Assembly: GCA_018398815.1 (NCBI GenBank) | Contig: CM031618.1 | Location: forward strand, 44,665,849-44,683,348 | Source of the DNA: Conus ventricosus | Lineage: Eukaryota; Mollusca; Gastropoda; Neogastropoda; Conidae | Length of the DNA stretch: 17,500 bases | Reading direction: 5' to 3' | Part shown: positions 1 to 10,081 of the stretch, piece by piece | Layout: each line of letters opens with the position of its first letter | Numbering within the stretch: the stretch's first letter is position 1 | Notes under the pieces: generated by a model | Databases searched by the model: none | The model's input: the letters and a program-made list of their open reading frames with translations, nothing else | Told to the model about the DNA's origin: nothing | Translations under genes and position numbers: made by a program

Positions 1-500
1 TCATATAAGTTTTCATCAGTGCTCAGCTCATCCAAATGAACATAGAGTAATGAATGTAATGCAAGATCGAGCGGATTTTCTCCCTCATAAGTAGTTTTGT
101 CTTGTGTAACTCTAAAACTATGAGTGGGTTGATTGTCAGTTGTAAAGCCTAACATTTTAGCTGGCTCTTTATCAAAATAATAACCTATTTCTTTTTCAGG
201 CTTGAATGTTAACATTGTTTTTAGATTTGCATTGTTAAGTTTGAGAGTAATGTCAAAGTTACTCATTGCTTCTTTTAGTGAGCAAAACCCGTAATACCCA
301 TCAGTATTGTTAACTGGCTAACTTTGTGCCCTAATTTGTCAACTTTTTGAATCTTATTATTCTTCTTTGATTCACTTATATTAAACCATACAACTTTGTA
401 AAAAATTTCATGAAGTGCAACCATTCTGGTTCCGCAATTGTTTATTAATAGCATGTTCTAAAAATGAAGGACGGTCTTGGGTTGTTATTGTTACAAACAT
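1..500 (-). pseudogene. penton-like minor capsid protein, 5' part, frameshifted, runs off left edge
   Basis: The reading starts at an ATG at 500 (MFVTITTQDR...) and continues off the left edge. It is carried by three frames, with changes near 440-450 and 303-320. The N-terminal part contains MVALHEIFYKVVWFNIS, which fits the 'valine-alanine-leucine-x-glutamate-isoleucine ... tryptophan-x-asparagine' block at the start of Polinton-type single jelly-roll penton proteins. Downstream, NTDGYYGFCSLKEAM followed later by AKMLGFTTD fits the 'GYY-S...EL' and 'iLGF' blocks of the same family. The role would be to occupy the icosahedral vertices of the virion. It is divergent from the gene starting at 519, with an 18-base AT-only gap. 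The assignment rests on remembered family motifs, not an alignment; another structural protein is possible. Confidence 0.6.
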
Positions 501-518
501 TTTTTAAACGAAATAAAA
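501..518. promoter_or_regulatory. 18-base divergent intergenic spacer
   Basis: This short AT-only gap separates the penton-like start (minus, 500) from the plus-strand start at 519. Both start codons are directly preceded by A-runs: AATAAAAATG on the plus strand and TTTAAAAAATG on the minus strand. Any promoter for these two genes must sit here or inside the flanking coding sequence. This is inferred from layout only. Confidence 0.4.
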
Positions 519-1714
519 ATGAGCGCATTCAAATATACTGATGCAAAATATTCTGTTGGACCGCACTACAATCTTAAAAATATAACAACTGATACTCTTG
601 TCATTTCTGTGACCCAGACTGACACCTTTCAAGTAAAGGTGAGTACTCCATTAAGCAGATATCTTAACCCCCCTATATTAAAAAAGACTACATCGCAAAG
701 TGTGGTTCAGTCATCCGATTGCAGTTTTATCAGAACCAGTTAAACTTTTCTGTGTTTTGTGCATCAACTGGGTGTGGAGTATCGTATGCTGATCATTTAA
801 ATCATCCTGATCCTTTGGTGAGGTCGGTGTACAGATTTCATTTTTATTACACCTTCAGGCGTATTTTGACTGAATGCAAGCGCCATTGCCCAATGACAAA
901 CCGTTTAATCCATTCAGCAACAGAATAGACATGAAGGCTTTTGAAAGGATCTGTAACGAATTCAATATTAATGTTAAGGAAGACTTTAGACAAAAGTTGG
1001 ATCTTAATCATGGCTTAGGCACCCCTTATTTGTGGGGCGTGCACAGAAAGTATAACTATGACTGGAATCCCCTTACACATCTTTCTCTTCAGGCACAACT
1101 GTTCACCTCGGGTCCATAGAGCAAGAACATAAAACAGCATGGACAACATTTATCTTAGACACTTCTAAGGGCCTAACTAAAGCGGGAATAGAACGAATAA
1201 ACGACTCTATTCGTACTTACGTTTGGTGTTTGCTAGGCTCGCAAGCACAAACGAGATCGAGCATAACTGATCCTTCTACTGGCTTTGACGCACAAAAACA
1301 ATACTTAGCAAATTTAGAGGACGCCATTAATTCTACAGTTGATTTGCCTTCAAGTATAAAAAGGTACCAAAATGTTTTACAATACGCAAGATCGAAAGTA
1401 AACTTTGCTGTTGGCACTGGTTTATACATGCATGCCTTCTGACCTCAGACTCCAGATAGGCACAATAATAAACTACACAATGAAATCCTTGTGGCAGGCA
1501 ATGAACGAAAGTTGGAAAAAACGAAATAAATTCTGAGCCAGTAATATTGCAAGCAGTAACCAAACACCCAAGAATAAGTCATCCAATCCCTGAGGTCCAA
1601 AGCCCAGAGACCGCTGATATAAAAAAAAATAATTCCCATGAATATGAAAAGACAGCGCTTGTTACTGGATTAACTGGCCTAGGATTACTTGGTCTTTATT
1701 TTACTAAATATTAA
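519..1714 (+). pseudogene. uncharacterised conserved element protein with C-terminal membrane helix, about five frame breaks
   Basis: A continuous peptide signal starts at the ATG at 519 (MSAFKYTDAKYSV...) and ends at a TAA at 1712-1714. It jumps frame near 715, 875, 1105, 1440 and 1530. Visible blocks are QLNFSVFCASTGCGVSYADH and SVYRFHFYYTFRRIL (central, aromatic and basic) and, at the C-terminus, a hydrophobic glycine/leucine segment ALVTGLTGLGLLGLYFTKY that reads as a single membrane anchor. The full product would be close to 400 residues. The SVYRFH...RRIL block resembles hypothetical proteins I associate with the same elements in cnidarians and molluscs, but I know no function. The 3' end overlaps the convergent gene by about 30 bases. 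A virion or membrane role is a guess from context. Confidence 0.55.
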
Positions 1715-2885
1715 CCCGACTATTAAGAGAACTAATGTCCATAAGTGCTCGGCCATAAAGCCAACTACTTTGCCTGCAGTAGACAAAAGCCAGCTAACAA
1801 CACCCCCTAATATACCCGGTAAAGCATCTATGGCTTTACTGGCTAATTTTGTTTAATAAACCCGCAAGATGATCAAGCTGTTTTTTACCCATGATTTATC
1901 AGGCGGAGGTGATGGTGGTGGAGGCGCTAGGCTTTGACCACCGCCACCTGTAATAGCCAACACCAGTGTACTTATTGCAAATCCTAAGGCAGTTATAACA
2001 CTTGCTAATGTGACTCCTTGCTCTCTAAAACAACGTTCTTATTCTTTCTGCTAGTGTCGTGTCTTCATATAAATTCTTTGGATAGTTTCTCTTATTCTGC
2101 TCACTTGAGTTCGTAAGTCTTCTCGGTTAGTAGACAACACTTCTAGTCTTGCTGATCTCTCTTGTTCAAGATCTTTTAGTCTTTGGGTTATTCTTTCTTT
2201 AATATCATGCCCTAAGTTGGCGTCATCAGCCTCAACGAGTTTTTCTTTTTCTCTTTTTATATGCTCATCTATTTCACCCAGTTTTGCTAAATTGTTTGTT
2301 ATTCGCCTCTGATGCTTCTTAAAGCATGATCAAGGGCCGCTATTTCTCGCATGGGTAGCGGGGAATCATTAATTGTTTTTAATGCTGTTTTCTTCGGAAA
2401 AACTGGTTTCTGCTTCTATTAATTCACCCGCTGTTTGACTTAAATCCTAAGTTCCATGTTTTGTATTTGGTTAGCTGTTGGGAGTTCTTGTAGTGTGTTT
2501 TGAAGTTTAGCAACTGCATCCCTATCTAATTTTGGTTTAGCAATGCCAAGACGATTTCGATCTCCACCCTAAGTCTTTGTTTAATTGTATTCATGCTTAC
2601 AAACTTTGATGGGTCTTGTTTAGTTGTAAGCTGAACAGGTTCTCCTTGATCGTTTTTCACATACAATGGCCACCATCTTTTACTTCAAAATTAAGGTCTA
2701 TAACATGGGGAGGTTCTAGGCCTAAACTTTTGTAAAATGATTCGGCCTTACTTTCTGTTAATTTACGCCGACTTTCTGCTAATTCATACAGCAATGAGCG
2801 CGATGGTTGTATCAAAGGAGTCATTTCACTCATGTCGTCTCCAGAATCAAAACATCATAATCTTCTTCACCTTCAATTCTGCCAT
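1685..2885 (-). pseudogene. uncharacterised coiled-coil protein with Pro-rich linker and C-terminal membrane segments, heavily frameshifted
   Basis: Read on the minus strand from an ATG at 2885 (or 2833, MSEMTPLIQPSR) to a TAA at 1685-1687. The order of parts is: an acidic N-terminus; a helical block rich in Lys/Glu (RSLLYELAESRRKLTESKA); a central block with LGIAKPKLDRDAVAKLQ; a long charged heptad-like region around 2,090-2,310 (for example ERITQRLKDLEQERSARLEV); a hydrophobic segment (TLASVITALGFAISTLVLAI); a glycine then proline-rich linker; and a second hydrophobic stretch with tryptophans near 1,700-1,790. I count about eight frame changes, near 2,850, 2,670, 2,570, 2,450, 2,400, 2,320, 2,080-2,030 and 1,850. 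An intact product would be about 400 residues. The architecture suggests a trimeric or rod-like membrane-anchored protein; no family is recognised. Confidence 0.55.
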
Positions 2886-2923
2886 GTTTTTAAATAATTA
2901 ACTTTTTATTTTGTTTTATAAAA
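2886..2923. promoter_or_regulatory. AT-only divergent spacer with TATA-like string before the capsid gene
   Basis: The 38-base spacer between two divergent starts is almost entirely A and T. On the plus strand it ends in TTTTATAAAA directly followed by the capsid ATG; on the minus strand it ends in TTTAAAAAC before the ATG at 2885. A promoter for both genes probably lies here, with a very short leader. This is inferred from layout and composition. Confidence 0.45.
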
Positions 2924-4194
2924 ATGTCACAAACATATGGCTCGATTCTTGACCCACATAGAAGACTGAAAGAGCCTTTGGCGTGAAGGGAAATAAACGG
3001 AATATACTGTTCCAAATAATCCGTCTACTATTGATGCGGATCAAATTCTTACTGTCAAATTTCCAGACCTAGGAGCAGATGAAGTGATTGTGCCAGGCTC
3101 TGCGCAACTTACTTTCAAAATAGAACTCGAATCAGCAACAGACCCAAACAGGACAGTTGTCCAGAATCTGGGACGGGCAATCATTAAGAAAATTTCTATA
3201 AAACTTGAGGGGCAAGAAATATTTTCTTTACACAATGCAGACATATTTTAACTTATTCTGATCTATGGCTAACCACGAATGAAAGGGCTGACTTTGCGTT
3301 TCAAGGAATCGAAATGAAGAAGCACTAAAACATAGAATAGGCGCTGAAGATGCTAAAGACGGTAAAAAGTATGTAGCCGTAAATTTTGCGTATGGAAATC
3401 GCTTTTCTATTCCCTTAGATTTTGAGTTGTTAAAAGCGCATGCCCCATACTTTCAAGGAGCATTAAAAGACAGATTGTCATATGAACTAACTTTTAATGA
3501 ATACAAACGGGTTATCAGATCAACAGACACCGAAGCAAAGTACAGCATTTCTGACATCTCGTTAGAGTTTGACGTTGTTAGCAACCCTAATTTAGCAAGG
3601 CTGATTGAGCAGCAATATCAGTCAAAATTAGCAATATATTACGAAAGAGTGATTCATCATTACAACATATCCCAGAAGCAAGAATGACACTATATGGAAC
3701 TTTAGTTTTAGTGCCACAGCAAGATCGCTTAAAGGTATTTTATTGCTGTGTGAAGATGAAAAAGAACCATTCAAAAGAGGAAGTGAAAAGTTTATTAATC
3801 CTAAAATAACGAAAGTGCAATGTACAATTGAGGGTAGTCCTAACCAAATCTACGCTAGCGGGCTTAGACCTTATCATCATTTTGACGAAATAAGAAAATT
3901 GTTTGGAGGCGGGAGATGTAGAAGTCCAACAGTAGACCTTGTGTCTAAAGATCTACACCTTCACAGTGTTAGGCTTGATGATTATTTAACAACAAAATAC
4001 GGTTTATGGATTGACCTAAGATCGACAGAGGATAATCAGTTGCATGGAAGTGGGAGAGAACTGTTAAAGACGGAATAAACATTCAAATTGATAAAGAAAA
4101 AGATGGCGATAAACCAGTTAATGTACATTTGTTTTTAATATATGATGCGCAGCTGAATATTCAAGATAACAGATTAAAAGATATACAATACTAA
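2924..4194 (+). pseudogene. major capsid protein, double jelly-roll (hexon-like; F54H12.2-like family), about five frame breaks
   Basis: The peptide signal runs from the ATG at 2924 to a TAA at 4192-4194, about 423 codons, close to the usual length of this family. Recognisable blocks: SAQLTFKIELESATDPNRTV and LGRAIIKKISIKLEGQEIF (first jelly-roll); YSDLWLTTNERADFA; FSIPLDFELLKAHAPYF; KYGLWIDLRSTEDNQLHGSG; and the terminal VNVHLFLIYDAQLNI. These match the protein that metazoan genome annotations call F54H12.2-like, which is the Polinton major capsid protein building the pseudo-hexagonal capsomers. Frame changes occur near 2,985-3,010, 3,250, 3,330, 3,690 and 4,075, and an in-frame TAA sits just after 3,000. 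As written the gene cannot make capsid protein, although nearly all conserved blocks survive. Confidence 0.85.
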
Positions 4195-4219
4195 ATTATT
4201 TTTTATTTTTTATAAAAGT

Positions 4220-4922
4220 ATGTCTGTTCAGGTTTATCCAAATGTGCCTACAGCGCCAGTCGCCAAACGAAGGGATAGTAGAACCCCTGGCATAAAAACC
4301 TTTAGATTAACCAACATTACACAAATGCAACAAAAACTAGAGCAAGACCTTTCAAAATACAGCAAAACCAAACGAAGGTATTCTGCTGTCTTTAATGCTG
4401 TTACCTATGTTAATACTGGAGCATCGACTATAAGTGCTCTATCAGCAGGAACGAGTGTTTGGTCTCTTAGCAACAGGCATAGGCGCACCCGCAGCTTTAC
4501 CTCTAGGCGGTTTGTTCTTTAGCTCTTGGCCTGTGTTCATTAGCGGTAGGTGCTGCTAGCAAAAAATTAAAACTAAACTCCAAAAGCACACAGCTATGGT
4601 TCAACTAATAACAGCTAAACTTAGTTCCTTCAAGCTGATTATAAATAAAGCGCTAGTTGACTCAAACATCACGGATGAAGAATTTAGTCGTTTACAGGCC
4701 GATTTTGATGACTATAAAAGACAAAAGTTTGATCTTCAAAAAAAGGCGAGGGCAAGTTTTTCTCAACAGCCAGACACCGAGCAGATAAAAAAGGAATGCT
4801 TAAAAAAGTAAACGAAACATTAAACTCTGTTCTAAACAGCTCACATTAACAACGCCAAAGGGTGTTTATACTTTAGTTTATGAGTCCAAGCACAAAAAGA
4901 CCGTTGATATTGATTCTGATTA
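4220..4922 (+). pseudogene. small conserved element protein with Gly/Ala hydrophobic core, frameshifted
   Basis: Starts at the ATG at 4220, 25 bases after the capsid stop and directly after TTTATAAAAGT. The N-terminal ~80 residues are basic and polar (MQQKLEQDLSKYSKTKRRY). A glycine/alanine-rich hydrophobic stretch follows around 4,430-4,570, split over three frames, and then an acidic-basic helical block (KALVDSNITDEEFSRLQADFDDYK). The last clear stop is at 4811, but another frame continues to 4922. The 'hydrophobic glycine-rich core then KAL-x(5)-I-S/T-DEEF' pattern is one I associate with small hypothetical proteins of the same elements in cnidarians and molluscs. Its position between capsid and polymerase and its amphipathic, membrane-like core would suit a capsid-internal membrane-active protein, but that is speculation. 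Confidence 0.5.
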
Positions 4923-4975
4923 ATTATTTTTTTTTTAATTTAAATAAATATTTTGAGTTAGAAAAGAAACTCAGC

Positions 4976-7900
4976 ATGGATAAATTATATGAAGGTCCAG
5001 ACGAATTCTTTGAAGCAATGCAAGAAAATTTATCAAGAGCACTGAATGATATTGATTTAGAAGTCATTGATCCAGCAAGCGTACGGGCAAGTGTTGCTCA
5101 TGCTATTTCTCAAGTAAACTAACAATAGACCCACCAGTTAAAGTAATGTTAGCTGTTTTAATCGACTATGTAACAATAAATGAAGAAATCTAGAAGTCTG
5201 GGTCTCAACTAAACAACAGGTTATTCTTTCTCGCAATGACTTAACACCCGGTTGGCGAGACCAGCTGCTTACACAGTTTGATGTGGCTGCTGAAGAAGCC
5301 AAAATGAGAGGCTCTGGTTGGTCAGAGGGCGAAGTCTTAGAGATCAGATTAAAACAGTCTAAGTATGCGCCGATTGTAGGCAGGTCTTACATTCCAATAC
5401 CTCCAGCATTAGTAGCAAAACGAGCAGTTCTAAACATAAAGAATACAGACAACAAATGTTTTATGTGGTGTGTTCTCGCAAGGCTGCATCACGTCCGCAA
5501 AAACGCAGAGAGAGTGTCTAACTATCACCCTTACATCAATGATCTATAACTCGATGGAATATCCTTTCCCGTTGGTATAGACCAAATTGATCAGTTTGAA
5601 GAACAAAACAAACCAATAACTGTTAATGTCTACACATGGGATGAGGAAACAAATCTACAACCGATTAAAGTGTCCAAGAACAGTCCAACGATTGGCGAGC
5701 CAGACAAAAATCATGTTGACTTGCTGCTGATGCTTTCACCAGCGGGGCTACCACATTACACATTAATACGCACAATGAGTAGATTATTGGCGCATACTTC
5801 AAAAAACACTAACAAACAAGAATTCTGCAGAAAATGTTTAACAAGAATTCCATCTGTGCAAGCCGCGTAGTGAACATATAAAACATTGTAAAAGTACTGT
5901 AGACTGTAATACGGAACTAATTACGCCCCCACCCGGATCTAAAGTTAGTTTTAAGAACTGGAAACGGCTGCAAAATTCTCCATACGTAGTTTACGCAGAC
6001 TTCGAGTCGCTTATTGTTCCTTATGAAGGGCCAGCGCCACAAAAACTTCGAAAAACAGTCTTAATGAGTAATCATCAGATTTGTTCATTCGCTTTCGTTA
6101 TTGTCAGGTCGGATGGCCCCCATTCAGCACCAGAATTATATAGAGGACCAAATGCGGCTAAAAGATTTTTACAACGCATGCAGCAAGTGCGCAACGATTG
6201 TTCTAATAATCTGAATTTATCTGAAATCATAATGACGCCTGAAGACCAAGAACAGTATGACTCAGCCACACATTGTTGGATTTGCGGTTTAGGCCTCTCA
6301 TCAGACGCAGAGAATCCGACAGTAAGAGACCATGATCACATTAGTGGGAAGTTCAGAGGTGCAGCACACAGTAAATGCAATCTTCAACTAAAGTTTGATC
6401 CAAAGACATGGAAGCTGCCTGTATTCTTTCATAACTTGCGGGGTTACGACTCTCATCTTATAATGAAAGCAGTGGGCGATGCTTTTAGGGTGTCATGCAT
6501 TGCACAGTCATCAGAAAAGTACATGTGTTTCACTTTAAATAACATGTCTTTTTATGACTCTATGCAGCACATGATGGGTTCATTAGAGTCGCTGGCTATG
6601 TCCTTAAAGTCCTGCCCAATAACGGAAGAATATTTTGACCCAACTCTTGTTAGAAAGGGCGTTTACCCTTATGAGTACATGAACAGTTGGGGAAGGTTTG
6701 ATGAAGACACACTTCCTCCTAAAGGCGCGTTCTTTTCTAGTCTCAGAGGAAAGGACATCAGTGATTCTGATTACCAGCATGCTCAAGATGCGTGGCAGAA
6801 GTTAGATTGTAAAACGATGGGAGACTATCATGACTCCTACTTGATGGCTGATGTATGTTTGTTGGCGGACGTTTTTGAAAATTATAGAAAGACCTGCATG
6901 AAACATTATAGCCTGGATCCTGCGCATTACATTTCTGCACCCGGGATGAGTTGGGACGCTTTCTTAAAGTTTACTGGAGTACAGATTGATTTATTGTCAG
7001 ATTTACCAATGCTTCAGATGATTGAAAACGGATTGCGTGGAGGAATTAGTATGGCGTCGCATCATTACTGTAAAGCAAACAACAAATACTTGGACGACTA
7101 TGATCCAAGTAAAAGGTCTAACTATCTCATGTATTTAGATGCAAACAATCTGTATGGTTGGGCAATGGCGCAATCACTTCCATTACGCAACTTTAAAATG
7201 TACACAGAAGACAATCCAAAAAATATTCAAAAGGCATTAAAGTGGTTGAACAGTTTGACGCCGGGTCAACAGCGGGGATACATTCTAGAAGTTGACTTAG
7301 AATATCCTCATGAACTCCATGACCTGCATAATGACTATCCGTTAGCAGCAGAAAGTCTAAAGATGGCAAAAACAGAACCGCCTAAACTTGTGCCTAATCT
7401 TCGAGGCAAAAAAAATTATGTCTGTCATTACAGACTTCTACAATTTTATTTAAGACATGGTTTAAAGTTGACAGCTGTTCATCGTATAATTGCTTTTGAT
7501 CAAGAACAGTTCATGAAACCATACATAATGAAGAACACTGATCTCAGAACTAAATCCACAGATGCTTCAGAAAAAGACTTTTTCAAGCTGATGAACAACA
7601 GCTGTTTCGGAAAGACTATGGAAAATCCGCACAAGCGTAAAGATGTTAGATTAGTCACCAGAGAAAACGAAGCAATTAAGCTGACTTCAAAACCTAATTA
7701 TCAGGACTTTAAAAGATTTCATGACCAGCTTTTTGGCATAATGATGAAAAAAAAGAAAGTCAAATTGGACAAGCCTGTATTTATTGGGTTTACTGTTTTA
7801 GAATTATCAAAGCTTTTGATGTTAGAATTTCTTTATGACTACTTTAAACCCTCGTATCCAGAGTCCAGAGTACTTTACACAGATACAGATAGTTTTGTTA

Positions 7901-8364
7901 TAGATATCCCTACTGAAGACATCTATAAAGACATGGAAATCAAAGTGGCTAAAGGGCATGCGGGATGGTATGATACATCCGATTACCCTAAAGATTCGCC
8001 TTTGCATTCAATTACTAACAAGAAGGTTTTAGGAAAGATGAAGGATGAATTATCTGGAAAGGTGATTAAGGAGTATGTGGGGTTAAGGTCAAAAATGTAC
8101 AGTATTTCGAGCCAGGAGAAAACCATTAAGAAAGCAAAAGGAATATCTCGCAGTGTTGTGCAGTCAAACATATCACATGACAACTACAAAGAAGCATTGT
8201 TTGACAATAAGACTTTTCATCATGACAACGTAAAACTGCGATCTAATCTACATGAGATCAACACAACTGTTGTAACAAAAAAGTCATTAGATAGAACAAA
8301 CACAAAACGTGTGTTTGTTAATCCAGAGTTTTCATATGCAATAGGGCACTGGAGGACCGCATAA
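4976..8364 (+). CDS. polB: protein-primed family B DNA polymerase with embedded endonuclease VII-like zinc motif; 5' quarter frameshifted
   Basis: Replicates the element by protein priming. The intact catalytic part is one frame from about 5,870 to the TAA at 8,364; residue numbers count from the internal ATG at 6064. Exo I is YADFESL at 5,992-6,012, upstream of that ATG, so 6064 is not the true start. Exo II is HNLRGYDSHL (123-132) and Exo III is YLMAD (259-263). Polymerase motif A is YLDANNLYGW (357-366), motif B NNSCFGKT (511-518), motif C YTDTDS (605-610) and KxY KMY (677-679), all with catalytic residues present. Between Exo I and Exo II lies CWIC...DHDH...RG..H..CN (71-106), the recombination endonuclease VII signature. 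Upstream, the N-terminal domain and a Cys/His pair-like FCRKCL...HIKHC region are readable from about 4,976 but broken near 5,120, 5,195, 5,550 and 5,865. The total of about 1,130 codons fits the family. Confidence 0.93.
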
Positions 8365-8667
8365 ACAGGGGGGTTTATATTTTTCATCAACTTTTATTAT
8401 AAGATCAATCATAGCTTCATCCAATTCATTTAAATCTTTTCTTATGTTTGCTTGATGCGTTCGAATTTTTTTTATTATTTCAAGATATTCTTTTTCCCAA
8501 TTTGGGGGTTTGAGTTGTAGGTGATCTGGATGGTTTAGCATGCATTGATTAATCCTCAAAAATGTTCCCCTAATAGCATTACACGCATCAAATGATTCCC
8601 GTATCATTTTCAAGGTCTCTTCCTTTACCATTCTTGTTTCGTTCTGCACTTCGTCCTGAGCTTCCAT
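8332..8667 (-). CDS. small charged helical protein, 111 residues, function unknown
   Basis: An open frame from an ATG at 8667 to a stop at 8332, convergent with the polymerase and overlapping its 3' end by 33 bases. The product is rich in Lys, Glu, Asp and Ile and should be mostly helical, with a possible coiled coil over the second half (KKIRTHQANIRKDLNELDEA). It ends in a short cysteine/proline tail (PPCLCGPPVPYC) that lies entirely in the overlap. There is no membrane segment. I do not recognise the family. It lies 20 bases upstream of the integrase stop in the same strand cluster. It could be an accessory or virion-associated protein; nothing in the sequence decides this. Confidence 0.62.
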   Translation of the reverse strand: MEAQDEVQNETRMVKEETLKMIRESFDACNAIRGTFLRINQCMLNHPDHLQLKPPNWEKEYLEIIKKIRTHQANIRKDLNELDEAMIDLIIKVDEKYKPPCLCGPPVPYCI

Positions 8668-8692
8668 TTTAACTCAAATATATTTACGTAAA

Positions 8693-9646
8693 TTAATTAA
8701 GCGGAACTGTGTCTGGTGGGATTATCTGCAGTTCTTCCTTCACAAAAGATCTTTGAGGAGCTGGTTGTTTTGTTGTGTCAGTTTCTCGTAAATAATACAC
8801 GGGCGGATTCATTTTTACAATTCTTTTTATTTCATATGGATCAACACTCCAAACTGGATCTGTTGCCCTAATGCGAGTGTCCCCTTCTGCTTCCCCCGGT
8901 AAATAAAGGTACCTTACTTTCAAGCCAAATGGTAATAGTTTGCTGGTTGTACTGGAGTCTTCAGCAACATTTATTGTTTGTTTTTTGATTGCTTGTACTG
9001 GTTTTAACCCTTTAAATTCTTCATTATTCATTGCGCGCAAAACTGAGGGCAATCTTCTAACCCATTCTGTGTTGCGAGAATTGTCAATAAGCTCTCTGTG
9101 ATACTGGTAGGAGAAAAGTCTTTCGGCTAACTGTTTGTTAAAGTTTTCAACTAAAGCCTGTGATCTGTGAACTCCTGGAATGCCTCTTTTAATGGTAACT
9201 CTATGTTTTAACAATAATTGATTCACTTGGCCTTTAAATTCTTTTCTATCATCAACTTGAATCATGCGAGGATAAGTTAGCGGGCCTCGTTGATATATTA
9301 GTTGTATGGCAACAGCAACAGCAGAAGCGCTCTTTTGTGTTAACGGTTCCGCATCTTTGTATCTTGAAGCTACGTCAATGACTGTGAGTGCGTACTTAAA
9401 TCTTTTTCGCCTAATCGTATCATGGGGTAAATATAGAAGATCCATTTGATGGGTGTCGTTTGGTGTTGTGTTGACAAAGTGCGGTCTTTGTATTCGTTTA
9501 GGTGCAGGTAAATAAATTTGCCAAATCGCTTGTTTAGATAACCATTCCTTTGCTGTTTGTTCACTGACTCCCGCTGCTTGGCTTAGCTTTTTTATTGCCG
9601 TGATTCCCTTCCAATATCCTTTTGGCGAATAATAGATTTTGTTCAT
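8693..9646 (-). CDS. retroviral-type DDE integrase (Polinton integrase, F54H12.3-like), 317 residues
   Basis: Catalyses insertion of the linear element into host DNA. The N-terminal ~50 residues form a small helix-turn-helix-like region (KGITAIKKLSQAAGVSEQTA) in place of a clear HHCC zinc finger. The rve core follows: first Asp in HQMDLLYLP (D69), second in VDDRKEF (D132), and catalytic Glu in RSQALVENFNKQLAERL (E167), with 34 residues between the second Asp and the Glu, as expected for this fold. The C-terminal part (GLKVRYLYLPGE...DPVWSVDPYEIKRI) reads as the SH3-like DNA-binding domain. The frame is intact and the length normal for the family. The ATG at 9646 directly follows GAATAAAA, and the next upstream gene stops only six bases away, so the minus-strand genes may be co-transcribed. 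Confidence 0.93.
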   Translation of the reverse strand: MNKIYYSPKGYWKGITAIKKLSQAAGVSEQTAKEWLSKQAIWQIYLPAPKRIQRPHFVNTTPNDTHQMDLLYLPHDTIRRKRFKYALTVIDVASRYKDAEPLTQKSASAVAVAIQLIYQRGPLTYPRMIQVDDRKEFKGQVNQLLLKHRVTIKRGIPGVHRSQALVENFNKQLAERLFSYQYHRELIDNSRNTEWVRRLPSVLRAMNNEEFKGLKPVQAIKKQTINVAEDSSTTSKLLPFGLKVRYLYLPGEAEGDTRIRATDPVWSVDPYEIKRIVKMNPPVYYLRETDTTKQPAPQRSFVKEELQIIPPDTVPLN

Positions 9647-9652
9647 TTTTAT

Positions 9653-10060
9653 TCAGCCAATATTATGTGCAATAAAATACACAATGGTCATACCAAAGAC
9701 AATAAACACGATTTCTTGCATCTTTTGTTTTTCTGATGGCTGATAAAAGTCGCTGAATTTTGGTGGGGGCAATGTCTCGATTGGTTTGCCTGTTACAAGA
9801 TAATACTCTTTTATTGCCTGGTCAACATTTTTAAATGTGTAAGCTGCGTGTCCCTGTTTTTTCAGTTTGTTATTAATAAAATCTATCTGCTCAATTCTCT
9901 GCTTTTCATAGGCGTCTTGTGCTGCGGCTAGTTGCTCCACAGCTTTGTTATGTCTTTTTCTCTCGCCGTCATCCCGCAGTTTACTAAAAGCGTAATTACT
10001 TCCGCTAAAAGCAAGCGCATTCACCACAGCGCCGCCTATCATCATTACGAGTGAAGCCAT
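9653..10060 (-). CDS. conserved element membrane protein with two terminal hydrophobic segments, 135 residues
   Basis: An open frame from an ATG at 10060, directly after TTTATAAAAA, to a stop at 9653. The first ~22 residues are hydrophobic (MASLVMMIGGAVVNALAFSG) and the last ~20 (IVFIVFGMTIVYFIAHNIG) form a clear membrane helix. Between them is a charged helical region rich in Gln, Lys and Glu (AVEQLAAAQDAYEKQRIEQI), a likely coiled coil. The GGAVVNALAFSGSN start is one I associate with hypothetical proteins in related mollusc and cnidarian elements. Two membrane ends linked by a soluble hairpin would suit a virion membrane or pore protein, but the function is unknown. It sits six bases upstream of the integrase start on the same strand. 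Confidence 0.75.
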   Translation of the reverse strand: MASLVMMIGGAVVNALAFSGSNYAFSKLRDDGERKRHNKAVEQLAAAQDAYEKQRIEQIDFINNKLKKQGHAAYTFKNVDQAIKEYYLVTGKPIETLPPPKFSDFYQPSEKQKMQEIVFIVFGMTIVYFIAHNIG

Positions 10061-10081
10061 TTTTTATAAATGTATTTTTAT

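Noticed and set aside
6064..6066. ATG at 6064 as the polymerase start
   Set aside because: The same frame is open upstream and carries the Exo I motif at 5,992-6,012, with the N-terminal domain readable (in broken frames) back to about 4,976.
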